Position numbers and translations under genes: made by a program. Below, piece after piece: positions 50,215 through 59,088 of a stretch of 64,000 nucleotides of DNA; position 1 is the stretch's first letter; each line of letters opens with the position of its first letter. The stretch is from Chitinophagaceae bacterium. GTDB lineage: Bacteria > Bacteroidota > Bacteroidia > Chitinophagales > Chitinophagaceae. The DNA lies in the NCBI GenBank assembly GCA_947455215.1, contig CANGNA010000004.1, positions 38,306 through 102,305 of the forward strand. Direction: 5' to 3'. A model generated the notes under the pieces. It searched no databases, was not told the DNA's origin, and worked only from the letters and a program-made list of their open reading frames with translations.

Positions 50215-50646
50215 ATGAACTGGACTGCAAGCGGTATAACGGTCGAAATGCTCAACGATCTGTCGAAGAACACCATGTCTGAACCACTGGGCATATTGTT
50301 CACAGAAGTGGGCGATGGCTTCATGAAAGCCACCATGCCGGTGAACAGCAACACGCATCAGCCGTATGGGCTGCTGCATGGAGGGGCCTCGGCAGCACTG
50401 GCAGAGACCATTGGCAGTGTAGCATCATGGGCCAGTATAGACCGCGAGAAGCAGATATGCGTGGGCATAGAGATCAACTGCAACCATGTAAGGGGCAAGA
50501 AAGATGGCATGGTGACCGCTACTGTAACACCACTGCACGTAGGCGCTACTACCCACGTATGGGACATAAAAATAACCGATGAACGCGGCAAGCTGGTATG
50601 CATAAGCCGGCTGACCGTAGCTGTGCTGAAAAAGCCGGCCAACTAA
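50215..50646 (+). CDS. PaaI/MenI-type hotdog-fold thioesterase
   Basis: The 143-residue protein has the hotdog signature NTHQPYGLLHGGASAALAE, with the catalytic region HGGASAALAETIGS, and later GIEINCNHVRG and WDIKITDERGKLVC. Such enzymes hydrolyse acyl-CoA thioesters, for example phenylacetyl-CoA or DHNA-CoA in menaquinone synthesis. The substrate cannot be told. It is divergent from the saccharopine dehydrogenase-like gene. Confidence 0.92.
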   Translation: MNWTASGITVEMLNDLSKNTMSEPLGILFTEVGDGFMKATMPVNSNTHQPYGLLHGGASAALAETIGSVASWASIDREKQICVGIEINCNHVRGKKDGMVTATVTPLHVGATTHVWDIKITDERGKLVCISRLTVAVLKKPAN

Positions 50647-50694
50647 ATTTCTGTTGACTGTAGCACCTTGGCGTGCTCTGCCTGTCCAGTGTTC

Positions 50695-50739
50695 TTTGCG
50701 GCCCTTTGCGATAGACCTTTGCGCCCTTTGCGTGAACCT
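50695..50739. repeat. TTTGCGGCCCTTTGCG repeat, copy 2
   Basis: TTTGCGGCCCTTTGCGA, then CCTTTGCG and CCCTTTGCGTGAACCT align with 33157-33203. It lies 42 bases upstream of the first glycosyltransferase start. Confidence 0.65.
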
Positions 50740-50780
50740 AAAGCAATTGACCTACATTTTGGTTATTTTGCAGCCCGATA

Positions 50781-51881
50781 ATGAGCCAGCCTACCAGGAT
50801 AATCTGCACAGTGACCAATGATCTGAACTACGATCAGCGGATGATACGTATCTGCACCTCGCTTACAGATGCGGGCTACGATGTAACACTGGTGGGCTTT
50901 GAGCGCAAGACCAGTCAGCCCATTATCCCCAGGCCATTCAGGCAACACCGCATACCGCTTATAGCGGAGCAGGGTAAGATCATGTACCTGCACTACTGGA
51001 TAAAGCTGTTCTTCTGGCTGATGTTTGCCAAGGCAGACATTCTTTGCACCATAGACCTGGACACTATACTGCCGGTGTATTATGCATCTAAGCTGCGGGG
51101 CAAGAAGCGGGTATACGATGCCCACGAGATATTTACAGAACTTAAGGAGGTGATAGACCGCCCATCGGTACACAAAATGTGGCTGTGGATAGGCAATCAT
51201 ACGGTGCCCAACTTCCCGGTGGGCTATACCATAGGCGAGTGTTATGCCGAGGATTTTAAAACCAAATATGGTGTAGATTACAAGCTGGTGCGCAATGCCA
51301 CCGTGCTCAGGCCCATAACCATACCCGAAAAACCGGAGCGCTTTATCTTATACCAGGGCGCCGTTAACGTGGGCCGCTGTTTTGAGCAGCTGATACCCGC
51401 CATGAAGCTGGTAGATGCCCGCCTGATCATTTGCGGCAAGGGCAATTTTATAGAGCAGGCCATGGCGCTTGCCGAACAACATGGGCTGCAGGACAAGGTA
51501 ATATTTAAGGGATATGTGCCCCCTGCAGACCTTAAAGAATATACCATAAAGGCTTGGGTGGGTATCACCCTTTTTGAGGATACCAGCCTGAGCAACCGTC
51601 TTAGCCTGGCCAACCGTTTTTTTGACTACATGCATAGCGGCGTACCCCAATTGTGCATCAAATACCCGGAGTATGAGCGCATCAATACCCGTTTCGAGAT
51701 CGCATCGCTTATTGACGATGTATCGCCGGAAGCTATAGCTGCGGCGCTGAACAGGCTGCTGACCGATGATGCTTATTACAACAGGCTGCAGCAAAACTGC
51801 CTGGCAGCACGCGAGGTATTCTGCTGGCAGGAAGAAGAAAAAACACTGATCAACGTATACCAGCAACTTGCCGCACAATAG
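50781..51881 (+). CDS. Glycosyltransferase family 4-like protein
   Basis: The 366-residue protein has GT-B layout: an N-terminal domain with TVTNDLNYDQRMIRICTSL, LHYWIKLFFWLM and KKRVYDAHEIFTELKEV, and a C-terminal domain with YQGAVNVGRCFEQLIPAMK, LIICGKGNF, VIFKGYVPPADL and FDYMHSGVPQL. The Glu-containing GVPQL region is close to the EX7E motif area of retaining enzymes. It builds a surface glycan; donor and acceptor are unknown. The next glycosyltransferase gene overlaps it by 14 bases. Confidence 0.9.
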   Translation: MSQPTRIICTVTNDLNYDQRMIRICTSLTDAGYDVTLVGFERKTSQPIIPRPFRQHRIPLIAEQGKIMYLHYWIKLFFWLMFAKADILCTIDLDTILPVYYASKLRGKKRVYDAHEIFTELKEVIDRPSVHKMWLWIGNHTVPNFPVGYTIGECYAEDFKTKYGVDYKLVRNATVLRPITIPEKPERFILYQGAVNVGRCFEQLIPAMKLVDARLIICGKGNFIEQAMALAEQHGLQDKVIFKGYVPPADLKEYTIKAWVGITLFEDTSLSNRLSLANRFFDYMHSGVPQLCIKYPEYERINTRFEIASLIDDVSPEAIAAALNRLLTDDAYYNRLQQNCLAAREVFCWQEEEKTLINVYQQLAAQ

Positions 51882-52986
51882 GCTACATATCGTGTCGTTC
51901 GACGTGCCCTACCCGCCCGATTATGGCGGTGCGGCCGATGTATTTTACAAGATAAAGGCACTGAAACAGGCTGGTTGCAGCATCATCCTCCACTGCTTCG
52001 AATATGGCCGCGGGCAACGACAAGAGCTGAACCAATACTGCGAGGCGGTGCATTACTACCCCCGCAATGGTGCTACATCATTCGCATCGGCACTGCCCTA
52101 CATAGTGGCCTCCAGGCGATCGGAAGCACTGGTGAATAACCTTGCGGCTGTTGATGCACCAATACTGTTCGAGGGGATACATACCACTGCCTGCCTCTCC
52201 CACCCTGCCCTGGCAGACCGCAAAAAAGCCATAAGGATACACAATATCGAGCACGACTATTTCCGGCAACTGGCTACCTCTGAGACCCGCTTCTTTAAGC
52301 AAATGATTTACCGGGCCGAGGCTGCCAGGCTGAAGACTTACGAGGCAGGACTTACCGATTGCAGCACTTTTGTGGCCCTTTCTGCAGCCGACAATGAGCA
52401 TTTTAAACGTCTGTACCCTGCTGCCCGACATCAGTGGATACCACCCTTTCATCAATACGACACGATAGATATACAACCCGGAACAGGCACCTACGCACTG
52501 TACCATGGCAATCTGTCTCACCCGGAAAATATTGAGGCGGCATTGTTCCTGGTGACCAAAGTGGCCTCACTGCTGCACATACCACTCACCATAGCGGGCA
52601 AAGACCCCGACAAGCGCATAGCTGCCGCGTGTGTACAACACAACTGCCAATTGATAGCCAACCCCGACAGTGCTACCATGAACGACCTGCTGCGCCAGGC
52701 ACAAGTGAATGTACTGACCACCTTCCAGACCAGTGGCGTGAAGCTGAAACTTATGGCAGCACTATTTGGCGGCAGGCACCTGGTAGTGAACAACCATATG
52801 CTACATGGCACAGGCCTTAAAGCCGACATATGCCCTTTAGGCAATACGGCTACCGAACTGGCACAACTCATCAACAATATAAAAGACACACCTTTCACCG
52901 AAGACGAAATAGCCCACCGTAGCGCTGCGCTATATAACTATACCAATGCTATTAATGCCCAAAAGCTGATACAGATACTGTGTTGA
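51868..52986 (+). CDS. Glycosyltransferase, GT-B fold
   Basis: This 372-residue protein begins LHIVSFDVPYPPDYGGAADV shortly after a TTG start at 51868, which overlaps the preceding gene; there is no ATG that keeps this conserved N-terminus. Further motifs are RIHNIEHDYFRQL, ALYHGNLSHPENIEAALFL, LTIAGKDP and TSGVKLKLMAALFGGRHLV, all typical of GT4-like enzymes. It probably acts in the same glycan pathway as the gene before it. There is no terminator visible. Confidence 0.88.
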   Translation: MPHNRLHIVSFDVPYPPDYGGAADVFYKIKALKQAGCSIILHCFEYGRGQRQELNQYCEAVHYYPRNGATSFASALPYIVASRRSEALVNNLAAVDAPILFEGIHTTACLSHPALADRKKAIRIHNIEHDYFRQLATSETRFFKQMIYRAEAARLKTYEAGLTDCSTFVALSAADNEHFKRLYPAARHQWIPPFHQYDTIDIQPGTGTYALYHGNLSHPENIEAALFLVTKVASLLHIPLTIAGKDPDKRIAAACVQHNCQLIANPDSATMNDLLRQAQVNVLTTFQTSGVKLKLMAALFGGRHLVVNNHMLHGTGLKADICPLGNTATELAQLINNIKDTPFTEDEIAHRSAALYNYTNAINAQKLIQILC

Positions 52987-53317
52987 TGAGGCATATTATG
53001 AGAGTAAACGACTTTTTCGCCACATATGTCGCTTACGTACAAAACACCACGCATTGGCACTTTGTTAAAAATATCTAAACACTTGTGCAGATGCAATAAA
53101 TGTTATTACCTTTCGTTTCTGAAGTAACAACCACCGGGAGTACACCACAGCTCTCTTCTCCTTTTTAGTTTTTTGCGTACTATTCTGACGATTAAATAAT
53201 TGTTAAGGATGGCATGATTTTGCAGCAAAAAACGTGGTAAAATGCTATCTGACAAGTAGCGGTGAAACGGGCATTAGAACAAGCATAACGTGTTGAAAAT
53301 TATTTTATGGAGCCGAA
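52987..53317. other. Intergenic DNA upstream of the ExbB operon
   Basis: No coding frame, hairpin or repeat of note is visible. The region is AT-rich towards 53317, as expected for a strong promoter upstream region. It could hold a regulator site for the exbB operon, but none stands out. Confidence 0.5.
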
Positions 53318-53347
53318 TTGTTTTTTTGATGCAGACCAATATCTTTG
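53318..53347 (+). promoter_or_regulatory. Promoter of the ExbB-ExbD-TonB operon
   Basis: TTG (53318-53320) and TATCTTTG (53340-53347) are 19 bases apart. The leader to the ATG at 53412 would be about 60 bases. Confidence 0.75.
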
Positions 53348-53411
53348 CAGGTACACACTAATTTTTTTTTATTAATTAACCAATTTCAGAACAAAAAACA
53401 AAAGCAGAATT

Positions 53412-54257
53412 ATGGCAGATGTAAAGACGGCAGCGCCAAAACCAGCCAATCAGGGAAATCGTGCAGGTAAACCCAAAAATGCTAACAACTTTATGACCAA
53501 CCTGTTAGTAGTAGTGGCATGTATCGTGGCCGGTTACGTAATTTGGAAGTTCGTATTAGGTAGTCCTTCGAACTTCTCTGATGGTGAAACAAGGGAAAAA
53601 GCAAAAAGTGTGTTGGGTACCATGTACCAGGGCGGTTTTGTTGTACCTGTATTGTTAGCAACATTGCTTACTCTGATCAGCTTCGTTATAGAGCGCGCAC
53701 TGACCATTGTTAAAGCTAAAGGTAAAATTGACGGTGGCGAATTCGTTCGTAAAGTACAGTACCACCTCGCCAACAAAAATCTGCAGGCAGCTATCGCCGA
53801 GTGCGACAAGCAGGCAGGCTCTGTAGGTAATGTAATGCGTGCCGGCCTTGTTAAGTACGAGGAAATGGTACACACTACAGATCTGGACACAGACCAGAAG
53901 CTGGCAGGTATATCTAAAGAAATAGAAGAAGCAACAGCGCTTGAGCTGCCTATGCTGGAAAAGAACCTGGTGTTCTTGTCTACTATATCTTCTTGCGCTA
54001 CCCTCCTCGGCCTCTTCGGTACGGTATTGGGTATGATCCGTTCATTCCAGGCCATGGGCCAGGCAGGTGCTCCGGATGCAGGCGCTCTCGCGAATGGTAT
54101 CTCTGAAGCGTTGATCAATACCGCTCTCGGTATCAGCACTTCATTCATCGCTATCATCGCTTACAACTTCTTTACAACATTGATCGACGGCATCACTTAC
54201 AGCATCGACGAAAGTGGTTTCACACTGACGCAGAGCTTTGCTTCTAACTACAAATGA
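53412..54257 (+). CDS. exbB: ExbB/TolQ-type proton channel protein
   Basis: The 281-residue protein has a membrane helix near residues 30-48, a second near 75-95 and the conserved pair at about 190-270 with NLVFLSTISSCATLLGLFGTVLG and NTALGISTSFIAIIAYNFF. The segment with GLFGTV and LINTALGI is the family hallmark. With ExbD it forms a proton-driven motor in the inner membrane that powers TonB. The N-terminal 30 residues are Lys/Ala/Asn-rich and soluble. It leads a four-gene operon. Confidence 0.95.
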   Translation: MADVKTAAPKPANQGNRAGKPKNANNFMTNLLVVVACIVAGYVIWKFVLGSPSNFSDGETREKAKSVLGTMYQGGFVVPVLLATLLTLISFVIERALTIVKAKGKIDGGEFVRKVQYHLANKNLQAAIAECDKQAGSVGNVMRAGLVKYEEMVHTTDLDTDQKLAGISKEIEEATALELPMLEKNLVFLSTISSCATLLGLFGTVLGMIRSFQAMGQAGAPDAGALANGISEALINTALGISTSFIAIIAYNFFTTLIDGITYSIDESGFTLTQSFASNYK

Positions 54258-54342
54258 TATTTTAAGTAAAAATATTTAAAAGAGACTTGTGGAATAGTAA
54301 TGCTCCGCGCGTCTTATTTGTTAAACATTAGAAAGCAAGATA

Positions 54343-55008
54343 ATGCCTCACGCCAAAATACCTCGGAAAAGTACGAACATAGACATGACGGCTATGTGCG
54401 ATGTGGCTTTTCTGCTGCTTACCTTCTTCATGCTGGCAACCAAGTTCAAGCCAGAGGAGCCGGTGGTAGTTAAAACACCGTCATCCATTTCTTCTATCAT
54501 TCTGCCCGATAAGGACGTGATGCTGCTTACCGTTGATGCCAAAGGACGTATCTTCTTTGCTATCGATAACAAACTGAAGCGTAAGGAACTGATAGAAGAT
54601 CTGAATGCTAGCAAAGATCTCAAGCTTACAGAGGCAGAAAAGAACTCTTTTGCACTGGGTGCATCAGTAGGTGTTCCGCTGGGCCAGCTCAAGCAGTACC
54701 TTTCTTCTACCCCCGAGCAGCAAAAGAGCATGGATGCCACTACACCCGGCATACCTGTAGATACTGCTGTGAACGTGCCTACCAACGAACTGGGCGACTG
54801 GATAGTAAGTGCCAGGACAACCAATCCCGCAGTACGCATCTGTATCAAGGCCGATGGTGACGCTTCATACCCTAACGTATCGAAGATCATCAAAACGCTG
54901 GAAGGTTACAAGATCTTTAAATTCAATCTTATTACCAATCTTAAGTCCATACCACAGGGTACAGCTGCTTATATAGAAGCTAACTCCGGCACAGGCGAAA
55001 AGAAGTAA
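54343..55008 (+). CDS. exbD: ExbD/TolR biopolymer transport protein (first copy)
   Basis: The 221-residue protein has a short basic N-terminus, one membrane helix with the essential Asp (MTAMCDVAFLLLTFFML) and a periplasmic domain of about 170 residues, longer than in typical ExbD. The insertion at about 100-150 contains LGQLKQYLSSTPEQQKSM. Two ExbD genes in a row are usual in Bacteroidota. Confidence 0.94.
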   Translation: MPHAKIPRKSTNIDMTAMCDVAFLLLTFFMLATKFKPEEPVVVKTPSSISSIILPDKDVMLLTVDAKGRIFFAIDNKLKRKELIEDLNASKDLKLTEAEKNSFALGASVGVPLGQLKQYLSSTPEQQKSMDATTPGIPVDTAVNVPTNELGDWIVSARTTNPAVRICIKADGDASYPNVSKIIKTLEGYKIFKFNLITNLKSIPQGTAAYIEANSGTGEKK

Positions 55009-55058
55009 TAAGGCAATTGTTAACAAACTACCGTAACAGGTAAAAACCATTTTTTGAT

Positions 55059-55652
55059 ATGGCAGAATTAGATACCTCGTCCGGCGGGGGGCATAAAAAG
55101 GGCCCCGGCGTCAAAAAAGGTAAAAAATTAAGTACCCGTATAGATCTTACCCCAATGGTGGATCTGGGCTTCCTGCTGATCACGTTCTTCATGTTCACCA
55201 CTACTCTGGCCAAGCCAAAGACGATGGAGATCAACATGCCGTACAAGGATAAGAACCTGACGGATGAGGATAAGAACAAGATCAAGAAAAGCGTGGCACT
55301 CACAGTACTGCTCAGCAAAAACCATAGGGTATATTACTACGAAGGTATAGCTGACGACCCTGACCACCAGCCAGAATACAAGGTTACCGGCTTTGCACAA
55401 AAGAACGGCATTCGCGATGTGATCATCAACAAAAAGAAAATGGTTGATGACATGAAGCGTAGTGGCGCACTTACTGCCAAAGACCAGGCAACCGTATTGA
55501 TAAAGCCCGATACTACCAGCACTTACAGCGACCTGGTGAACATGCTTGACGAAATGAATATCAATGACGTAAAGGTTTATGCGATCATCGATATCTCAAC
55601 TATCGAGCAAGACAACATCAAGGCTACTGAAGCGGCCAATGGTATCAAATAG
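55059..55652 (+). CDS. exbD: ExbD/TolR biopolymer transport protein (second copy)
   Basis: This 197-residue protein has a Gly/Lys-rich start, the membrane helix with the essential Asp (IDLTPMVDLGFLLITFFMF) and a periplasmic domain with VTVLLSK-like strands, VLIKPDTTSTYSDLV and VKVYAIIDIS. It pairs with the previous copy, probably in a heteromeric motor. It lies 50 bases after the first ExbD gene. Confidence 0.94.
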   Translation: MAELDTSSGGGHKKGPGVKKGKKLSTRIDLTPMVDLGFLLITFFMFTTTLAKPKTMEINMPYKDKNLTDEDKNKIKKSVALTVLLSKNHRVYYYEGIADDPDHQPEYKVTGFAQKNGIRDVIINKKKMVDDMKRSGALTAKDQATVLIKPDTTSTYSDLVNMLDEMNINDVKVYAIIDISTIEQDNIKATEAANGIK

Positions 55653-55724
55653 GCTTTGTTTGCAATGCAGTTTTAAAAGACATGCTTTCATTAACTGGAG
55701 CAACAACCACAAAAAGAGTTCATA

Positions 55725-56516
55725 ATGGATGTAAATAAAATTCTAACCAGCGACTACCTCGATATCATATACGAGGGCCGTAATAAAAAATACGGCGGTT
55801 ACGAGTTGCGCAAAAACTACACAAAGCGCGTAGGCCGTGCTTTGCTGGTGCTGGTTGGTGTAGCTGTTGGTTCTGCAGTTTATGCAGTTATCAGCGCATT
55901 TGCAGGAAAGGTAGATAAGAAACCTGTGCTTATTACCAAGCAGGTTACTCTTGCCGATCCGCCACCGATCGATCCGAAGAAGCCGCCACCACCACCTCCT
56001 CCTCCACCGCCACCACCGGTGAAGCCTACGGTGAAGTTTACCCCTCCGGTAATTAAGAAAGACGAAGAGGTAAAGGAAACGGAAGTACCACCTCCACAGA
56101 AAGAGATCACCGCAGCAGGTCCTAAAGACCAGGCGGGCGATCCTAATGGTATCGATCCGGGTATCACCAGCGATGCAGGTACAGGTGTGGTTGCCGCACC
56201 ACCGCCACCACAGATCTACACATGTGTGGAGCAGATGCCGGCACCGGCTTTCGATATCATGAAGTACCTGAGCGATAACATTGCCTACCCTGAAGCGGCT
56301 AAAGAAGCTAACATACAGGGCCGCGTAATGGTTCAGTTCGTAGTGAACGAAGATGGTTCTATAACAGATGTAAAAGTGTTGCGTGGTATTGGCGGTGGTT
56401 GCGACGAAGAAGCAAAACGCGTTGTAGCTAAAATGCCAAAATGGAAACCAGGTAAGCAAAATGGTAAGGCGGTTAAGGTATCTTATACTCAGCCTATCAC
56501 GTTCAAGCTCGAGTAA
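55725..56516 (+). CDS. TonB-family energy transducer
   Basis: The 263-residue protein has a cytoplasmic start (DIIYEGRNKKYGGYELRKNY), one membrane helix (ALLVLVGVAVGSAVYAVIS), a Pro-rich spacer at about 83-110 with an unbroken run of 12 Pro residues, and a C-terminal TonB domain (YPEAAKEANIQGRVMVQFVV, GGGCDEEAKRVVAKMPKW, PITFKLE). It transmits proton-motive force to outer-membrane receptors. The start NKKYGGYELRK is typical of Bacteroidota TonB proteins coded with ExbBD. Confidence 0.95.
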   Translation: MDVNKILTSDYLDIIYEGRNKKYGGYELRKNYTKRVGRALLVLVGVAVGSAVYAVISAFAGKVDKKPVLITKQVTLADPPPIDPKKPPPPPPPPPPPPVKPTVKFTPPVIKKDEEVKETEVPPPQKEITAAGPKDQAGDPNGIDPGITSDAGTGVVAAPPPPQIYTCVEQMPAPAFDIMKYLSDNIAYPEAAKEANIQGRVMVQFVVNEDGSITDVKVLRGIGGGCDEEAKRVVAKMPKWKPGKQNGKAVKVSYTQPITFKLE

Positions 56517-56533
56517 TACGATGCAAAGAATAT

Positions 56534-56566
56534 AAAAAAGGCTGCCTGCAATGGCAGCCTTTTTTT
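56534..56566 (+). terminator. Terminator of the ExbB-ExbD-TonB operon
   Basis: AAAAAAGGCTGCC (56534-56546) pairs with GGCAGCCTTTTTT (56553-56565) and a T run follows. Confidence 0.88.
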
Positions 56567-56668
56567 GTGTCACAGAAGCCTGCCAAATTATCAATTTGTC
56601 TACGTATAATCGTAACAAACTGAGGAAATTTATATTACCTGATTGTTCCGCCTTTAAGGGTTAAGCCT

Positions 56669-56676
56669 TATCTTTG
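56669..56676 (+). promoter_or_regulatory. -7 element of the desaturase gene
   Basis: TATCTTTG is an exact TAnnTTTG match, 53 bases before the ATG at 56730. A TTG lies 23 bases upstream of it. Confidence 0.5.
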
Positions 56677-56729
56677 TCAACACCACTATCCGTATTGTTT
56701 AATATTGTAAAATATGTCGTGTCTGAAGA

Positions 56730-57740
56730 ATGCGAACGGGTAAAGAACTCATTTTAGCTACCAAAGCTTTTGCAAAAGAGATCCGCTGGAAAAGCTGGTA
56801 TTGTACCATTACCACCTTGTTCCTGTTAGTGGGCTCTTTGCTGGGCACTATCTATTTCCCTGTAATTGGCGGCGTAAGCGCTATCTTTGGCCGTATTGCC
56901 TGTAGCGTGTTTGCAGCTATGATGCTGTCCCGCTTCTTTATCATTTTCCACGATTATCAGCATCATACCATACTGCGCAGTTCTAAACTGGCAGAAGTGA
57001 TATTCACTGTATTTGGTGCCTACATGATCACCCCTCCCAGTATCTGGAAGCGCTCTCACGATCATCATCACAACAACAATGCAAAGCTGTATAGTGCCAG
57101 CATAGGCTCCTACCCCGTAATGACGCGGCAGAAGTTTATGGAAGCTACTAAGAGCGAACGCTTTGGCTATTTGGCCATCCGCCATCCGCTCAATATGTTC
57201 CTGGCATATTTCACCACGTTCATGTATGGTATGTGTATACAGTCGCTCACCAATAACTTCCGCAAGCATTGGGATTCCCTGGTGGTGCTCATCCTGCATT
57301 TTGCACTGGGCATTTACTTGTTTGTACACTTTGGTGCGCTTGCCTGGTTCCTCACCTTCTTCCTGCCTTTCTTCCTGTCGCATATGCTCGGCTCTTACCT
57401 GTTCTATGCACAGCACAATTTTCCGGGTGCACGCTACAGGAACAATACAGAATGGAACTATGTGGATGCTGCGCTGGAATCATCGAGCTATATGCCCATG
57501 AATCCGTTCATGCAATGGGTAACCGCTAATATAGGTTTCCATCATATCCACCACCTCAATTCCAAGATACCCTTCTATCGCCTGCCGGAAGCTATGGCCG
57601 CTATACCCGAGCTGCAACAACCCGGTGTTACCCGGCTCACCGTTAAAGACATAATAGCCTGCCTTAGGCTGAAGGTGTGGGACCCGGAGTTGAACAAGAT
57701 GATTGGCTATGACGAAATGGAAGCTACCGCCCGCGGATAG
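56730..57740 (+). CDS. Fatty acid desaturase, membrane di-iron type
   Basis: The 336-residue protein has four to five membrane segments and the three histidine boxes HDYQHH, HDHHHNN and HHIHH (in GFHHIHHLNSKIPFYRLPEA), spaced as in acyl-lipid or acyl-CoA desaturases. It introduces double bonds into membrane fatty acids using two iron atoms. Position of the double bond cannot be told. It is followed by an amidohydrolase gene with its own -7 element. Confidence 0.93.
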   Translation: MRTGKELILATKAFAKEIRWKSWYCTITTLFLLVGSLLGTIYFPVIGGVSAIFGRIACSVFAAMMLSRFFIIFHDYQHHTILRSSKLAEVIFTVFGAYMITPPSIWKRSHDHHHNNNAKLYSASIGSYPVMTRQKFMEATKSERFGYLAIRHPLNMFLAYFTTFMYGMCIQSLTNNFRKHWDSLVVLILHFALGIYLFVHFGALAWFLTFFLPFFLSHMLGSYLFYAQHNFPGARYRNNTEWNYVDAALESSSYMPMNPFMQWVTANIGFHHIHHLNSKIPFYRLPEAMAAIPELQQPGVTRLTVKDIIACLRLKVWDPELNKMIGYDEMEATARG

Positions 57741-57773
57741 CATTTCCCGATTATCCTTTTCATATTGTTAAGG

Positions 57774-57781
57774 TATCTTTG
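57774..57781 (+). promoter_or_regulatory. -7 element of the amidohydrolase gene
   Basis: TATCTTTG is an exact TAnnTTTG match, 25 bases before the ATG at 57807. Confidence 0.5.
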
Positions 57782-57806
57782 TGGCTGTATTTTCAGATAA
57801 CAGCAC

Positions 57807-58967
57807 ATGTTCATTACCGCACCGCGCATCCATAATGGCGACACCTGGCTACCCGAAGGATCAGCCATAGAAATAGCTGATAGTGGAACTATAATAGCCA
57901 TTACCGATACACACCCATCTTCCGATACCAGGCACTACGACGGCATACTGTGTCCGGGCTTTGTGAACGTACATTGCCATACAGAACTATCGCATATGAA
58001 GGGTGTGATACCTGAGCATACCGGGCTTGTACCCTTCCTGCAAACAGTATCGCTGCACAGGAACGAGCACACGCCAGAACAGAAGAAAGATGCCCGTTTT
58101 CGCGCATTGGAAGAGCTGTATAACAATGGTGTAGTAGCCGTAGGCGATATAGCCAATACAGCAGATACGCTTGATATACGGGCAGAAGACAAGCTGCACT
58201 TCCACACCTTTGTAGAATCGCTGGGATTCAGCGATACAAATGCCCAGCGCTCCTTTGGCTACGCCACCATTATATATGAGCAATTTAAGGCACAGCAAGC
58301 CGGGCAAATGCGCTTACAACAGAGTATAACACCACATGCCCCCTACTCTGTATCTAAAACCCTTTTCGGCCTTATAGATGCACATGCTGCATCTGGTATA
58401 ATAGCCATACACAACCAGGAGTGCGCTGCTGAAGGACAATTCTTTACCAGTAAAGAAGGTGCTATCCGCAATCTGCTGAAAGGGCTGGGCATAGATGATA
58501 CGGCATTCACACCTACGGGTTTGTCCTCCATCAGGTCTTACCTGCAATGGATGACACACAACAGGCAGTTCATCTTTGTGCACAATACCTTTACCCCAAG
58601 GGAAGATGTGCAGCATGTGCAGGCCCTGGTGAATGAGGCCTGGTGGTGCCTTTGCCCCAATGCCAACCTGTATATTGAGGACCGCCTGCCTGATATAGAC
58701 ATGCTCATGAGCGAGACCAGCAACATATGCATCGGTACAGATAGCCTGGCATCTAACCACCAGCTATCTGTAATGGCCGAACTACGGGCTATAAAAAGTC
58801 GTTATACAGATATCGGCTGGGACGTACTGCTGCGCTGGGCAACACTCAATGGAGCAAAAGCGCTGGGTATGGATGAGGTGTGCGGATCGATAGTGCCGGG
58901 CAAAGCGCCTGGTATCGTGCACATTCCTTCAGCAGATACTTCGGCCGGAGTGGTGCGGCTATATTAG
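57807..58967 (+). CDS. Amidohydrolase-family metal-dependent deaminase/hydrolase
   Basis: The 386-residue protein has an outer beta-sandwich made of its ends and a TIM-barrel core. The metal motif is VHCHTELSH, then TPHAPYSVSKTLF, AIHNQECAAEG, FVHNTFT and ICIGTDSLASNHQL. This motif set is that of the chlorohydrolase/deaminase branch and resembles aminodeoxyfutalosine deaminases of the futalosine menaquinone pathway. No other gene of that pathway lies nearby, so the substrate is left open. Confidence 0.88.
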   Translation: MFITAPRIHNGDTWLPEGSAIEIADSGTIIAITDTHPSSDTRHYDGILCPGFVNVHCHTELSHMKGVIPEHTGLVPFLQTVSLHRNEHTPEQKKDARFRALEELYNNGVVAVGDIANTADTLDIRAEDKLHFHTFVESLGFSDTNAQRSFGYATIIYEQFKAQQAGQMRLQQSITPHAPYSVSKTLFGLIDAHAASGIIAIHNQECAAEGQFFTSKEGAIRNLLKGLGIDDTAFTPTGLSSIRSYLQWMTHNRQFIFVHNTFTPREDVQHVQALVNEAWWCLCPNANLYIEDRLPDIDMLMSETSNICIGTDSLASNHQLSVMAELRAIKSRYTDIGWDVLLRWATLNGAKALGMDEVCGSIVPGKAPGIVHIPSADTSAGVVRLY

Positions 58968-59033
58968 ACTGATTTACAGAAATATATGCCTTAACCTGTA
59001 AACTTATTTTAGGACGGACATTAGGTACAAAAT

Positions 59034-59066
59034 AATAAGCGGGACGCAAATGCATCCCGCTTATTT
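59034..59066. terminator. Bidirectional terminator between the amidohydrolase and M43 genes
   Basis: AATAAGCGGGA (59034-59044) pairs perfectly with TCCCGCTTATT (59055-59065) between convergent genes, with T-rich DNA on both sides. Confidence 0.78.
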
Positions 59067-59088
59067 TATTTACAGTGGTAATGTACGA

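Noticed and set aside
52987..53317. Riboswitch or tRNA gene in the gap before exbB
   Set aside because: I looked for cloverleaf or conserved riboswitch cores and found none; the gap is plain AT-rich DNA with a promoter at its end.
55975..56030. Pro-codon repeat in the TonB gene as a possible unstable repeat
   Set aside because: A Pro-rich spacer is normal for TonB proteins; the codons are mixed, so slippage is not especially likely.
55743..56618. 291-codon minus-strand frame opposite the TonB gene
   Set aside because: It is rich in Trp, Arg and Tyr because it reads the Pro-coding repeat backwards; the plus strand has a full TonB protein and operon context.
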